DNA of 64,000 nucleotides, taken from positions 124,001 to 188,000 of the forward strand of contig PLUE01000016.1 in the NCBI GenBank assembly GCA_003164785.1, in the 5' to 3' direction. The stretch is from Gammaproteobacteria bacterium. GTDB taxonomy: Bacteria; Pseudomonadota; Gammaproteobacteria; Steroidobacterales; Steroidobacteraceae. A program made the translations under genes and the position numbers. The notes under the pieces were generated by a model, which was not told the DNA's origin, made no database searches, and saw only the letters and a program-made list of their open reading frames with translations. This document shows positions 8,647-17,136 of the stretch, one piece after another; positions within the stretch are counted from its first letter, which is position 1, and each line of letters begins with the position of its first letter.

Positions 8647-8768
8647 CGCTTGTATTGTGAAGCCGCTGGCCACATTGTGACGATCATGAAATAGCGTGGC
8701 ATCCGGCGACGGGAATGCAGGCGGGATCACCGCGGCCGGTGCCGGTTTGGTTTCTGTATGATCCTCAC

Positions 8769-8864
8769 ATGACGCAAGTTCCAACTTTTGGACATTCGGA
8801 CTACGCGCGGGAGGTATTGCGCAAGGCTGATGGGGTGATCGCGACGGTCGGGCTCGAGGAATGA
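8769..8864 (+). CDS. Possible 31-residue small protein
   Basis: A short frame starting [17 protein letters not shown] and ending ATVGLEE, upstream of yaiI. I do not recognise it. It has no clear ribosome-binding site and may be a relic or chance frame in the 320-nt gap between the EAL gene and yaiI. Its codons look like local coding DNA, the only argument for it. Confidence 0.2.
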   Translation: MTQVPTFGHSDYAREVLRKADGVIATVGLEE

Positions 8865-8907
8865 GCGCGCCCGGATAACCGCGGCGCGGCAGGTGTATCA
8901 TCGCGCC

Positions 8908-9366
8908 ATGCGCGCGAGAATCTGGGTCGATGCGGATGCCTGCCCAAACGTCATCAAACAGATCCTGTTTCGTGCGGCGGAGCGTACGGGCGTCATCGTG
9001 ACGCTGGTCGCCAATCAGCCGTTGCAGACTCCGCGCATACCGAGCGTGAAGACCTTGCTGGTGTCGTCGGGTTTCGACGTGGCGGACGGCGAAATCGTCA
9101 AGCAGGTCACGGCTGGCGATCTGGTGGTGACGTCGGATATTCCGCTCGCGGCGGAAGTGATCGCCAAAGGCGGCGAGGCATTGAATCCACGTGGCGAGCT
9201 GTACTCCCCGGACACCATCCGCGCGGTTCTGACACTGCGCGATCTCATGGATACCATGCGCTCGAGCGGCAACATCGGCGGTGGTCCCCCGCCGTTGACC
9301 CAGGCCGATCGCAATGCATTCGCCGGGCATCTCGATACCTGGCTCGCGCGTCGGGTGGCGGCGTAG
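8908..9366 (+). CDS. yaiI: YaiI/YqxD family protein (UPF0178)
   Basis: A 152-residue member of the YaiI/YqxD (DUF188) family, probable PIN-like nuclease fold, physiological role unknown. The family start [15 protein letters not shown] (Asp-rich active-site-like cluster) is at residue 4, VVTSDIPLA near 80 and the GGGPPPLT loop near 125. A GTG at 8893 could add five residues, but the conserved N-terminus fits the ATG at 8908. It abuts yheU by 0 nt, so the two are cotranscribed. Cytoplasmic. Confidence 0.9.
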   Translation: MRARIWVDADACPNVIKQILFRAAERTGVIVTLVANQPLQTPRIPSVKTLLVSSGFDVADGEIVKQVTAGDLVVTSDIPLAAEVIAKGGEALNPRGELYSPDTIRAVLTLRDLMDTMRSSGNIGGGPPPLTQADRNAFAGHLDTWLARRVAA

Positions 9367-9618
9367 ATGGAGGAGTTGCCCGCCGAGCCGGTCATCGTGC
9401 CGCACACGGAGCTGGCGGCGGACGTGCTACGTGCGGTCATCGAGTCGTTCGTGCTGCGCGAGGGGACCGACTATGGGGAACATGAATTTTCCCTCGATCA
9501 GAAAGTGTCCAAAGTGGTTCGACAACTGGAACGCGGTGAAGCGCAGATCCTGTTCGACCCGGATTCCGAGAGCGTGGCCATCGTGGTGGTCACGGCGTCG
9601 GCGAGGCGCGCGCGCTAG
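9367..9618 (+). CDS. yheU: YheU family protein (UPF0270)
   Basis: An 83-residue protein of the YheU family; function unknown. The family block ESFVLREGTDYGEHEFSLDQ is near residues 26-45 and is followed by a conserved basic helix and QILFDPDSESV. It starts immediately after the yaiI stop. E. coli YheU is of similar size (about 72), with a few extra N-terminal residues here. Nothing odd apart from the short basic tail. Confidence 0.9.
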   Translation: MEELPAEPVIVPHTELAADVLRAVIESFVLREGTDYGEHEFSLDQKVSKVVRQLERGEAQILFDPDSESVAIVVVTASARRAR

Positions 9619-9767
9619 CGCATCGGCTCGTTCCGCTGGAGCTTCTCGGTGTAGAACAATTTCGCGACCGTCGTATCCGAGACGGGAACGGCAATGGTGT
9701 CGATGCCCGTTAGTTTCATCTGCTTAAGACCTCGAGTATTTGCGGCGATTCTCACGTCTGCGAAGAA

Positions 9768-9783
9768 TGGCACGCAGCTTGCA
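9768..9783 (+). promoter_or_regulatory. Consensus sigma-54 promoter of fliK
   Basis: TGGCACGCAGCTTGCA matches the -24/-12 consensus TGGCACG-N4-TTGCA at every fixed position. Counting from the -12 C at 9782 puts transcription start near 9794, about two nt before the fliK ATG at 9796. Confidence 0.85.
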
Positions 9784-9795
9784 ATCTCCTCCGCC

Positions 9796-11511
9796 ATGAA
9801 CGCATCAAATCTCGTATTGCAGCCCTCCGGCCATCCCGATATTAGTCCATCCACATCTGCCGGTGCAGCTGCCGCAAATCCTACAAGTTCGGGCGGTGAC
9901 GGGACGACCTTCGCCGGCGCCCTGAGGAACGCGAACTCGAAACCTGCCCGCAAGTCTGCCTCGTCCAAGTCGTCCGACGATTCGGACTCCGGCGGGAACT
10001 TGCCGGCCGCTGGCAATGCGTCGCCGCCCGTGCCGGTGGTGGTCACGCCTGTCGCATTGCATCCTGTGCCGGCGGCAGCGGCCAGTTCGCCGGCCGCCGC
10101 CAAGGGCACGGGCGGCACGGTGACCGGAGCGCCCAATGTCGCGACGCAAACCGGCGCCACGACCGCGGCGTCTTCAACGGCCAGGGTACCCCCGGACACT
10201 GCCGGGAACTCCGGACAATCGGCGGCGAAGGTCGTGAATGCGTTCAACAACTTGCTGTCGGCCGCCGGTGGCGAGGAGGGAGACGATAGTGCTCCCGACA
10301 TGGCAACCACCGCCGTCGCTGGCGAGGCGCCGGCCCAGCCCGCGACCGCTCGGGTGGCGAGTGTCCCGGTTCAGACGTCGGTCCCGGTGACGCCCAGCCC
10401 AGCGGCGGCCAGCGCCGTGGTCCCCACGGGGGCGGCGACGGCATCTGCAGCGACATCGGCGGGGACGGGGGCGGCGGCGACCGCGGCGGCATCTGCATTT
10501 GCATCGGCGGCGGCGACCGCGGCGGCATCGACATCGGTCGCGGCGTCGGCGGGGAAGGGCGCAGCGAAAGCGCCGGTCGCCACCGCACGGGCCGCCTCGA
10601 ACATCCGGACGCCAAACACCGCGGACTCGACGACTGCCCCGAGTGTGGCGGCGGATGTAGCGGATGCCGCGGATTCTGCCAGTGCGTCCGGCACGGCGTC
10701 ATCGGGTAGCGACCCTGCCGCCGCGCTCGCTGCGGCGGCACAGGCAGCCAATGCCGCGGGGGCCAGTTCGGCCAATTCGGGCGCAGCCGATGCCTTGGAT
10801 GGCTCAGGCGCTGCGGGAGTCGGGTCAGCCGTCGCGGGCACCGCGATCGCCGGAGCGGCGGTCGCCGCATCAGCCAAGGCCCTCGCTGCCGTGCGGACGG
10901 TCCTGAGCGCAGCCAGCGCCTACGACGCGTCCGCCACCGATAAAGCTGGAACGTCGGCGGCTGCGGCGGATTCGACGGCGGCCGCGGCGGAAGGCGCCGA
11001 CGCGGCCGCCGGGTTGTCCCAGTTGACTGGACCATCCGCAGCGAACAGCAGCGCGGACGCGACCGCCAGCGCCACACCGAGCTTGCGCATCCACGCCAGC
11101 GTGGATGGCGCGGAGTTCGCACAAGGGCTCTCGGATCGTGTTTCCTGGATGGTCGGCAACAGCCTGAACGGCGCCAAGCTTCAAGTGAATCCGCCGGCGC
11201 TGGGGCCGATTGAATTGCGCATTGCGGTGGAAGGCGATCATGCGCAGGTGTGGATGAGCACGCACAGCGCGGTGACGCGCGATGCGCTCGAAGCGAGTTC
11301 GTCGAAGCTAAAAGAGATGCTGGGCGCACAGGGGTTCGGACAGGTCAGCGTGGATATCTCACAGCGCTCCTTTCAAGACCGGTCTGCCTATTCGCAACCT
11401 TATGAGCAAACCTCGACCGCCAAACGCAGCGCCGCAGCCGTCACAGCGGTGACGGCGGCCGGCGCCTCGACGTCGCGCTCGGCGTTGGGGGGGCTGGACG
11501 CGTACGCCTGA
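9796..11511 (+). CDS. fliK: FliK flagellar hook-length control protein
   Basis: Secreted molecular ruler that sets hook length and switches export specificity through FlhB. 571 residues from the ATG at 9796. The N-terminal two-thirds (about 1-430) is Ala/Ser/Thr/Pro-rich low-complexity sequence, as in many FliK proteins; the conserved C-terminal domain (about 445-545) carries LQVNPPALGPIELRIAVEG and the following LGAQGFGQVSVDI. No Shine-Dalgarno precedes the ATG (the preceding bases are CTCCTCCGCC) and the sigma-54 promoter predicts an almost leaderless mRNA. A longer frame opening at 9694 would start upstream of that promoter and is not chosen. Other hook/rod genes are not in the window. Confidence 0.9.
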   Translation: MNASNLVLQPSGHPDISPSTSAGAAAANPTSSGGDGTTFAGALRNANSKPARKSASSKSSDDSDSGGNLPAAGNASPPVPVVVTPVALHPVPAAAASSPAAAKGTGGTVTGAPNVATQTGATTAASSTARVPPDTAGNSGQSAAKVVNAFNNLLSAAGGEEGDDSAPDMATTAVAGEAPAQPATARVASVPVQTSVPVTPSPAAASAVVPTGAATASAATSAGTGAAATAAASAFASAAATAAASTSVAASAGKGAAKAPVATARAASNIRTPNTADSTTAPSVAADVADAADSASASGTASSGSDPAAALAAAAQAANAAGASSANSGAADALDGSGAAGVGSAVAGTAIAGAAVAASAKALAAVRTVLSAASAYDASATDKAGTSAAAADSTAAAAEGADAAAGLSQLTGPSAANSSADATASATPSLRIHASVDGAEFAQGLSDRVSWMVGNSLNGAKLQVNPPALGPIELRIAVEGDHAQVWMSTHSAVTRDALEASSSKLKEMLGAQGFGQVSVDISQRSFQDRSAYSQPYEQTSTAKRSAAAVTAVTAAGASTSRSALGGLDAYA

Positions 11512-11811
11512 GCGGCCGCACCGGTAGTCGGCCGGGCCCATCCGGCCGCGCGTGTTCATCATGAATCCCAGCATCGCGGATTGCGGATGGTCGAACCCCG
11601 AGCGGCGGATCGCAACTTTGAGCAGCGGTCGGAGGACTTTGACGCTCGCCAAACCGAAGGCGATCACCAGCGTCACTCGCAGCGCGAAGTCTGCGGCGAC
11701 GCAGTTGCTGACCGCCAGCGTGGTGATGAGCGCCAGTTCCAGCAGCGTGTAGAACAACATCAGTTCGTTTCTGTGAGTTCCCACCATTGCCATGGATCCT
11801 GACGTACTCAT
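11359..11811 (-). pseudogene. Membrane-protein remnant at the end of the aryl polyene operon
   Basis: An open frame starting one nt after the ketoreductase stop and running antisense into the fliK 3' end. Residues about 18-72 are hydrophobic (MLFYTLLELALITTLAVSN and later VTLVIAFGLASVKVL) and end in GFMMNTRGRM, which recalls the MNTRG motif of cation:proton antiporters. Beyond this the translation becomes Arg/Gly-rich and overlaps fliK on the other strand, so only the first part looks like real protein. It is best read as a truncated gene; a small functional membrane protein cannot be excluded. Confidence 0.4.
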
Positions 11812-11812
11812 C

Positions 11813-12541
11813 TCAATACATCCCGCCGTTGATGGAAATGACCTGCCCGGTGATGTAGCCGGCCTCTCGCGATGCAAGAAATCCTACCAGACTCGCGACT
11901 TCCTGGGAGGTCCCGGCGCGCTTCATCGGCACCAGATCCGCTATGGTCGCTGCGTCGAACGTCGTGCCGGTCATCCCGGTCGAGATGATGCCGGGCGCGA
12001 CCGCATTGACCGTGATGCCGCGGCTCGCCACCTCGAGGCTCAATGCCTTGGTCGCGGCGTTCAGCGCGCCCTTGGCGGCAGCATAGTTGACCTGCCCGCG
12101 ATTTCCCGACAACGCGGTGACCGACGTGATGTTGATGATCCGGCCCCAGCGCGTGCGGATCATGGGCATCATCAGCGGATGCGTGACATTGTAGAATCCG
12201 TCGAGCGCCACATCGATCACGCGGTGCCATTGCGCCGCGCGCATGCCGGGAAACACGGCGTCGTCGTGGACTCCGGCATTGTTCACCAGGATCTGCACCG
12301 GCGCCTCTTCCAGGATCGCCTCCAGAGCCGCGCGACTGGCGCCGGCGTCGGTGACATCGAAGCCGAGCGTGCGCGCTCGACCGCCCGCGGCCACGATCTC
12401 GCCGACCACCGCATCGGCTGCGGCCAGGCCCCGGTTCGCATGCACGTAGACGAAATGGCCGGCGGCACCCAGCTGCTTGCAAATGGCCGCACCGAGGGCG
12501 CCGCTGCCGCCCGTCACGAGGGCCCGAATCTGATCGCTCAT
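11813..12541 (-). CDS. 3-ketoacyl-ACP reductase (FabG-like, ApeQ equivalent)
   Basis: SDR enzyme of 242 residues that reduces the beta-keto group during polyene chain elongation. NADPH loop VTGGSGALG near residue 8, NNAG near 86, catalytic Ser and Tyr-x3-Lys (SVTALSG, then YAAAKGAL) near 135-155, and the FabG-type C-terminus YITGQVISINGGMY. The ATG at 12541 overlaps the dehydratase stop (ATGA). It is the last intact gene of the long minus-strand aryl polyene operon beginning at 23650. Closest role: ApeQ of E. coli-type loci; a fatty-acid FabG is unlikely given the neighbours. Confidence 0.88.
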   Translation of the reverse strand: MSDQIRALVTGGSGALGAAICKQLGAAGHFVYVHANRGLAAADAVVGEIVAAGGRARTLGFDVTDAGASRAALEAILEEAPVQILVNNAGVHDDAVFPGMRAAQWHRVIDVALDGFYNVTHPLMMPMIRTRWGRIINITSVTALSGNRGQVNYAAAKGALNAATKALSLEVASRGITVNAVAPGIISTGMTGTTFDAATIADLVPMKRAGTSQEVASLVGFLASREAGYITGQVISINGGMY

Positions 12542-13020
12542 AGTTTCAACCGTCGGTTGCCATCGAGTACCACCGTGGCCCTGCCGCTCAGCAAGCACAC
12601 CGCCTGGGCGCGGAGTTCGAATTCATACAGAGCGCTGGCGCCATCACCGGCCACCCGTACAGCCTGACAGATCAGGTCGCCCGGGACATCATCCAGCCGT
12701 GGCGCGTGGAGCCTCACGCTGCGCACGCCGGCCAGGAAACCCGAAGCGGGTTTGCCAGCGAGAGGTTCGCCTGCGCTGGACGTGCCCGATTCGGCGGTGC
12801 CGGCGACGAGTGCTCCGTGCACCGCCATGGCCTGCGCGGCGTATTCGATGCCGCAGGCGATTCCCAGCCGACCATGGGCAATGAGCGGATGATCGGCATC
12901 ACGGTGGGTGGTGGCGCGGCAACGAATGCGTTCCGCATCCCAGTCGAGAACTTCCTCCAGCAGACACATGCGTCCCTGGTGCGGAATATGGCGCTCGATC
13001 CAGACGCGGCCTAGATGCAC
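12538..13020 (-). CDS. 3-hydroxyacyl-ACP dehydratase (ApeP-like hotdog)
   Basis: Hotdog-fold dehydratase of 160 residues that removes water from the 3-hydroxyacyl-ACP to create each double bond. It starts with GTG at 13020, overlapping the CLF stop by 10 nt. The FabZ/FabA-like active-site segment PHQGRMCLLEEV has the catalytic His near residue 14, followed by the central helix IEYAAQAMAVHGAL near 60. In characterised aryl polyene systems ApeP works as a complex with a second hotdog protein, ApeI; a likely partner is encoded at 21034-21354. Confidence 0.85.
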   Translation of the reverse strand: MHLGRVWIERHIPHQGRMCLLEEVLDWDAERIRCRATTHRDADHPLIAHGRLGIACGIEYAAQAMAVHGALVAGTAESGTSSAGEPLAGKPASGFLAGVRSVRLHAPRLDDVPGDLICQAVRVAGDGASALYEFELRAQAVCLLSGRATVVLDGNRRLKL

Positions 13021-13808
13021 GGTTCGACTTGCAGCGCCACGCGCGAAACGTCCAGATACTCGAGCACGATTCTGCCCGGTGCGCCGAGCGCCATCTGGCG
13101 CAACAGCGGCAGGCAGCGTGCCGCCGGTATCGCCTGGCGCATGGCTTCGAGTTGCGGGTCGGCGAGGGTGTCGTGGGCCGCCTCATCGAGCGTCAGTTCG
13201 ATACGGGCGAGCGACGTGGGTGTCCGGCAGGGGGTAAGCACCAGAGCGGTGCCGAAGGCGTCGGGGATCGGACGCTTGGCATGAATGGGCTCGGGGTATT
13301 CGGTGTCGTAGGTCACGAGCAAAACGGATTCGCCCTCGACATTCACGTAGGTCATCGCTTCGAGCAGTCCGGCGCAGAAACTCGCGTCGAATGCGCACAG
13401 CACACTCGACTCGAGTTTCGAACCGGTGGCAATGCTCCAGTATCCGGCGGCGGCGTTATGCACCGAGTTGGCGAACTTGGTCGGTGAAATCTCCCGCCCT
13501 TCGAGTGCGAGCGCCTGGCACAGTTCGTGACAATTGTCTCCATCGCCGCCGGAGGATGAGAACACGCTTGCCAATTGCGCGGAATTCGCACCGGCGCGGG
13601 ATGTCGCTTCCAATGCGACGGCAAGCGCCAGCTTCACCACGCGTCCCGTGCGCCGGCGCTCCGCGGACGGCAGGAGCGTCGGCACGTGCAGGACCGTGCG
13701 CGCGGGCGAATAGGCGACGCGCCCGATCAAGACCTCGGCGGCTGCTTCCCAATTGGCCAGGCCGGGCCCAAGCACCCCTATGCCACCCACAAAGGCGGAT
13801 AGCGTCAT
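13011..13808 (-). CDS. Beta-ketoacyl synthase-like chain-length factor (ApeC equivalent)
   Basis: A 265-residue protein of the ketoacyl-synt_2 family, shorter than an active ketosynthase. It has the thiolase-fold N-terminal half (FSSSGGDGDNCHELC near 100, FANSVHNAAAGYWSIATG near 135) but lacks the KS Cys-His-His triad. In aryl polyene assembly such proteins pair with the active KS as a chain-length factor. The start overlaps the KS stop (ATGA), which supports an obligate KS/CLF pair. Cytoplasmic. Confidence 0.8.
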   Translation of the reverse strand: MTLSAFVGGIGVLGPGLANWEAAAEVLIGRVAYSPARTVLHVPTLLPSAERRRTGRVVKLALAVALEATSRAGANSAQLASVFSSSGGDGDNCHELCQALALEGREISPTKFANSVHNAAAGYWSIATGSKLESSVLCAFDASFCAGLLEAMTYVNVEGESVLLVTYDTEYPEPIHAKRPIPDAFGTALVLTPCRTPTSLARIELTLDEAAHDTLADPQLEAMRQAIPAARCLPLLRQMALGAPGRIVLEYLDVSRVALQVEPCI

Positions 13809-14998
13809 TGCGCGCGGGTGAAGATCAGGCTGCAATTCGTTCCGCCGAAACCGAACGAATTGCTCAATACGCGCGTCATGGGAGAACGGCGATTCTCCCG
13901 GATATAGAAGGTGGTGAGGGTTGGATCGATCTGCGTGGTATGTACCCCGCCCGGCATCAGGCCGCTTTGCAGGCCGATGGCGCTGATGACGGCCTCCAGA
14001 GCGCCGGCGGCTCCCAGCGTATGACCCGTGGCTCCCTTGGTCGAGCTGCTGGGCGTGGTCGGGCCGAAAACGCTGGTCACCGCATGGCTCTCGGAACGAT
14101 CGTTGCTCGGCGTCCCGGTGCCATGCAGGTTGATGTAGTCGATCGACCCCGGATCGAGATCGGCCGCGACGAGAGCGGCTTGCATGGCGCGGCGAGCACC
14201 GTGACCTTCCGGATGCGGTGCCGACATGTGATAGGCATCGCTCGACTCGCCGATACCGGTGAGCAGGATATCGTCGGCGTCGAGACTGGGGGGCGGGCGC
14301 TCGAGCAGCGCAAAGGCCGCAGCTTCGCCGATGGAAATGCCGTCCCGGGTCAGGTCGAATGGCCGGCATGGCGCCGTGGAGGACAGCTGCAGTGAATGAA
14401 AACCGTAGAGCGTCGTCAAACACAGGGAGTCCACGCCGCCCACCAGGGCGGCGTCGATGAGACCGGCTTCGATCATGCGCCGCGCCGAGCTGAAGACCTT
14501 TGCACTGGAGGCGCAGGCGCAGGACACCGCCACCGCGGGCCCCTCGAGTTGCAGCCGCTGACGCAGATAATCCGCAACCGAGAAGGAGTTGTGGGTGGCG
14601 CCGTACTCGAAGGCCGCGGGCAACGCGCCGGTGACGAGATCGCGTTCGCGGTAGGCGAGTTCGGTCTGCAGGATGCCCGCGGTGCTGGTGCCGATGAAGA
14701 CACCGATGCGCTTGCGGCCCCAGCGCGCCACCGCGCTCCGGGCGGCGTCCAGGAAACCATCCTGCCGCAACGCCAGTTCCGCGAGTCGATTGTTCCGGCA
14801 GTCGAAGCGAGCCAGTTCGCCCGGCAGGCGCACGTCGTCAACCCCGGCGACCTCGCCGATATGCGTATCGATCTTGACGGTCTCGAAATCACAGCGCTTC
14901 AGACCGCTCCGTTGCGCCAGCAGTGATGCGAGCGTCGGCCCCAGCCCAAGTCCGATGCAGCTCGACGCCGTGAAACTCTCGAGAAGGAGTGGCTTCAT
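13805..14998 (-). CDS. Beta-ketoacyl-ACP synthase (ApeO-like)
   Basis: Condensing enzyme of 397 residues that extends the aryl polyene with malonyl units. The catalytic triad is intact: Cys162 in SCACASSA, His292 in LHGTGTPSNDRSE and His326 in STKGATGHTLGAAG; the C-terminal NSFGFGGTNCSLI is typical of FabF. It overlaps the CLF gene downstream and the methyltransferase gene upstream by 4 nt each. The locus shows no second full KS (ApeR type). Confidence 0.9.
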   Translation of the reverse strand: MKPLLLESFTASSCIGLGLGPTLASLLAQRSGLKRCDFETVKIDTHIGEVAGVDDVRLPGELARFDCRNNRLAELALRQDGFLDAARSAVARWGRKRIGVFIGTSTAGILQTELAYRERDLVTGALPAAFEYGATHNSFSVADYLRQRLQLEGPAVAVSCACASSAKVFSSARRMIEAGLIDAALVGGVDSLCLTTLYGFHSLQLSSTAPCRPFDLTRDGISIGEAAAFALLERPPPSLDADDILLTGIGESSDAYHMSAPHPEGHGARRAMQAALVAADLDPGSIDYINLHGTGTPSNDRSESHAVTSVFGPTTPSSSTKGATGHTLGAAGALEAVISAIGLQSGLMPGGVHTTQIDPTLTTFYIRENRRSPMTRVLSNSFGFGGTNCSLIFTRAQ

Positions 14999-15663
14999 CG
15001 TGGCGTGGCAACGATCAAGACATTGGCGAAGGGCACGCCCGCGCTCATCGAAATGGTTTCGCAGTCGAAGCCGAGCGTCGCGAGCAGCTCACGCCACTGC
15101 ATCGTCGAGCGACAATGTAATCGTTGCAATCCACGCCCACTGGCGAGCAGTACCATTTGATCCACCCAATTCCCCAACTTGAAACCAAGGCCGCCGTCGG
15201 CATCGCCCACGCGCAACAACAACACCCCGTCGGCGACCAGCGCCTGTCGCACGCGCTCGAGCACGCTGCGTTGGTCAGCGTAATCAATGTAATGAAGCAC
15301 GTCGAGGATGACGATTCCATCGGCACGGCCAAAATCCGTCCTGCGCATGTCGCCCTCGGTGAACTCGGCCTGCGATCCCAGTGCGCACCGCGCCCGTTCA
15401 ATGCACCGTTGCACGCAATCGACGCCCCGAAACACCCAGGGCGGAGGCGACGCACCATGCGCTGCCAGCAGCCACGCGGCCAGCAAGCCCTGACCGCATC
15501 CCAGGTCGAGTATCTGCCTGCGGTTTTCGAGCAGCCTCCTCGAGCGGATCACCTCGAAGATCGGATCGCCCTGCAACTTTCCCCGGGCAAAGTGATACGC
15601 AAACCGGCCAGCATCGCGGTACCTTTCGCTCGCCGCTTTGACGAGATTGGCGGATGGGCTCAC
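14995..15663 (-). CDS. Class I SAM-dependent methyltransferase in aryl polyene operon
   Basis: A 222-residue methyltransferase with the SAM-binding motif ILDLGCGQGLLAAWLL near residue 52 and a post-motif VILDVLHYIDY near 118. It could O- or C-methylate the aryl head group, as many aryl polyenes carry methylated rings; the substrate is inferred from context. Starts with GTG at 15663 in a GTGA overlap with the deacetylase stop; ends overlapping the KS start. No membrane segment. Confidence 0.75.
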   Translation of the reverse strand: MSPSANLVKAASERYRDAGRFAYHFARGKLQGDPIFEVIRSRRLLENRRQILDLGCGQGLLAAWLLAAHGASPPPWVFRGVDCVQRCIERARCALGSQAEFTEGDMRRTDFGRADGIVILDVLHYIDYADQRSVLERVRQALVADGVLLLRVGDADGGLGFKLGNWVDQMVLLASGRGLQRLHCRSTMQWRELLATLGFDCETISMSAGVPFANVLIVATPR

Positions 15664-16478
15664 GCCAATGCGTCGCGCAAGGTGACCGGCGTCAACTGGC
15701 GCTCCTGAAAGCTCTCGAGCAGGGGCGGCAGCACGTCGAGAATGACCGGACGACCCGTCATGCCGGCGGCCGCATTACCGTCGTGGAGCAGAAGGATATC
15801 ACCGCCGCGCAGCGATTTCGTCAGCCGTCGCAGGACGACGTCCGCGTCCCGGTTGACGGTGTCGAAGCCGCGCCTCGTCCAGCTCGCCAGCCGAAGGCCA
15901 AGGCTGTTCAACACTGGATCGAGAAACGGGTTGCGGAGCCCGGCGGGGGCACGAAAAAACCGCGGCACGCTGCCGGTGACCCCGGAAATGCCTTCTTGCG
16001 CACGTGCGATCTCCGCCCGCATTCCGGCTGGTCCGAGCAGCGAGAAGTTGTGCCGATGCCGCTGGCTGTGATTCTCGATCGTATGCCCCTGGCGGACGAT
16101 TTCGCGAGCCAGTTCCGCATGGCGTTCGACGCGTTCGCCGACGCAAAAAAAACTCGCTTTGGCGTTATATTCGGCCAGCTGCGCCAACACGAAGGGCGTC
16201 ACCCGAGGGTCGGGGCCATCGTCGATGGTGATCGCGACGGCGCCGGCCGCGGCGCTGGCGGCGGGCAGGCGGGTCCAATTCGGACCCAACAACCGGCTCC
16301 TCGGCCACAAGCCGGCGGTGGTCAACACCACGTGATTGGCGGCGACGGCGCCGAGCGCCCAGGGCCATGCGCCCGCATGCACCACGACCGCGGCAGCTGC
16401 GCCCACATGAACGGCCGCAGAGGCGGCAACGCTCGGCGACGAGAAGATGCCACTGCGGCGGTGCTCAGGTTGGGTCAT
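15660..16478 (-). CDS. Polysaccharide deacetylase (NodB) family protein
   Basis: A 272-residue protein with a hydrophobic N-terminal region (about 12-55, probable membrane anchor) and a NodB homology domain: AITIDDGPDPRVTP near 88 provides the catalytic and metal Asp pair and HTIENHSQRH near 145 the metal His motif. Such hydrolases sit in several aryl polyene clusters; the substrate is unknown, perhaps an acetylated sugar or lipid carrier of the pigment. The ATG at 16478 overlaps the upstream hydrolase gene by 14 nt; a longer start at 16550 would overlap it further and is disfavoured. Confidence 0.75.
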   Translation of the reverse strand: MTQPEHRRSGIFSSPSVAASAAVHVGAAAAVVVHAGAWPWALGAVAANHVVLTTAGLWPRSRLLGPNWTRLPAASAAAGAVAITIDDGPDPRVTPFVLAQLAEYNAKASFFCVGERVERHAELAREIVRQGHTIENHSQRHRHNFSLLGPAGMRAEIARAQEGISGVTGSVPRFFRAPAGLRNPFLDPVLNSLGLRLASWTRRGFDTVNRDADVVLRRLTKSLRGGDILLLHDGNAAAGMTGRPVILDVLPPLLESFQERQLTPVTLRDALA

Positions 16479-17136
16479 GTCGGTCACGCGGCGTCCCGAA
16501 AGTGGAGTCCAGAAAGTTATCCCAAAGCACGGTCCACGTGCGCCAGTCATGGCCGCCGCGCACGATGTCGACGGCCTCCGGGGGCAGAGCCTCTGCCATC
16601 AATCGATGCGCGGCGGCGAATCGATCTTCGCGGCCGAACCCCAAGTACAAAAGCCTCGAGCGCTCGGACTGGGCCTGCAGAAAGTGCCATATTCGACGTT
16701 CTTCATCCGCATCCGCAACATCTTCCGCGGCCCAGGCACCCAGACCGGGGGCGGCTGCGATCTCGGCGGTCAACATGCGATTCCCCAGGTAGGGCGCGAG
16801 CGCGCAAACACCGTCGAGGTCACCTGGATTCGAGGCTGCATAGTCCAGGGCGATGAAGGCGCCGAGCGAGATGCCGGCGAACCACAGGGATCGACAGCCC
16901 GATTGGCGTGCCGGCAGCACGATCTCGTGCTTCAGTCGCTCGAGTGCACGGCGGTCTCCCAGGTGCTGCATGTCGACGTCGACGAACAGCAGATCGATGG
17001 GCAGGTTTCGCGTGCGCACGCTCTTGTCGAAGCCGGCAGCCAGGAAATCCTCGGCCGTGTGATAGGCCCCGGGCAGGCAGACGATCCGGGTGGGCGCGAC
17101 GGCGCCGGCCGCCGCCGCATGCAACACGCTACGCAC
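16465..17136 (-). CDS. Alpha/beta hydrolase in aryl polyene operon
   Basis: A 223-residue alpha/beta hydrolase. The nucleophile elbow is FAGISLGAFIALDYA near residue 92 (Ser in G-I-S-L-G), an acid is likely in YLGFGREDRFA near 172 and the His in VRGGHDWRTW near 202. It may act as a thioesterase or esterase for release or transfer of the polyene, inferred from context. GTG start at 17136 overlaps the exporter stop by 8 nt. No signal peptide, so probably cytoplasmic. Confidence 0.7.
   Translation of the reverse strand: MRSVLHAAAAGAVAPTRIVCLPGAYHTAEDFLAAGFDKSVRTRNLPIDLLFVDVDMQHLGDRRALERLKHEIVLPARQSGCRSLWFAGISLGAFIALDYAASNPGDLDGVCALAPYLGNRMLTAEIAAAPGLGAWAAEDVADADEERRIWHFLQAQSERSRLLYLGFGREDRFAAAHRLMAEALPPEAVDIVRGGHDWRTWTVLWDNFLDSTFGTPRDRHDPT

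Noticed and set aside
9694-9795. N-terminal extension of fliK by 34 codons
   Set aside because: It would begin upstream of a consensus sigma-54 promoter and its residues do not look like a FliK N-terminus.
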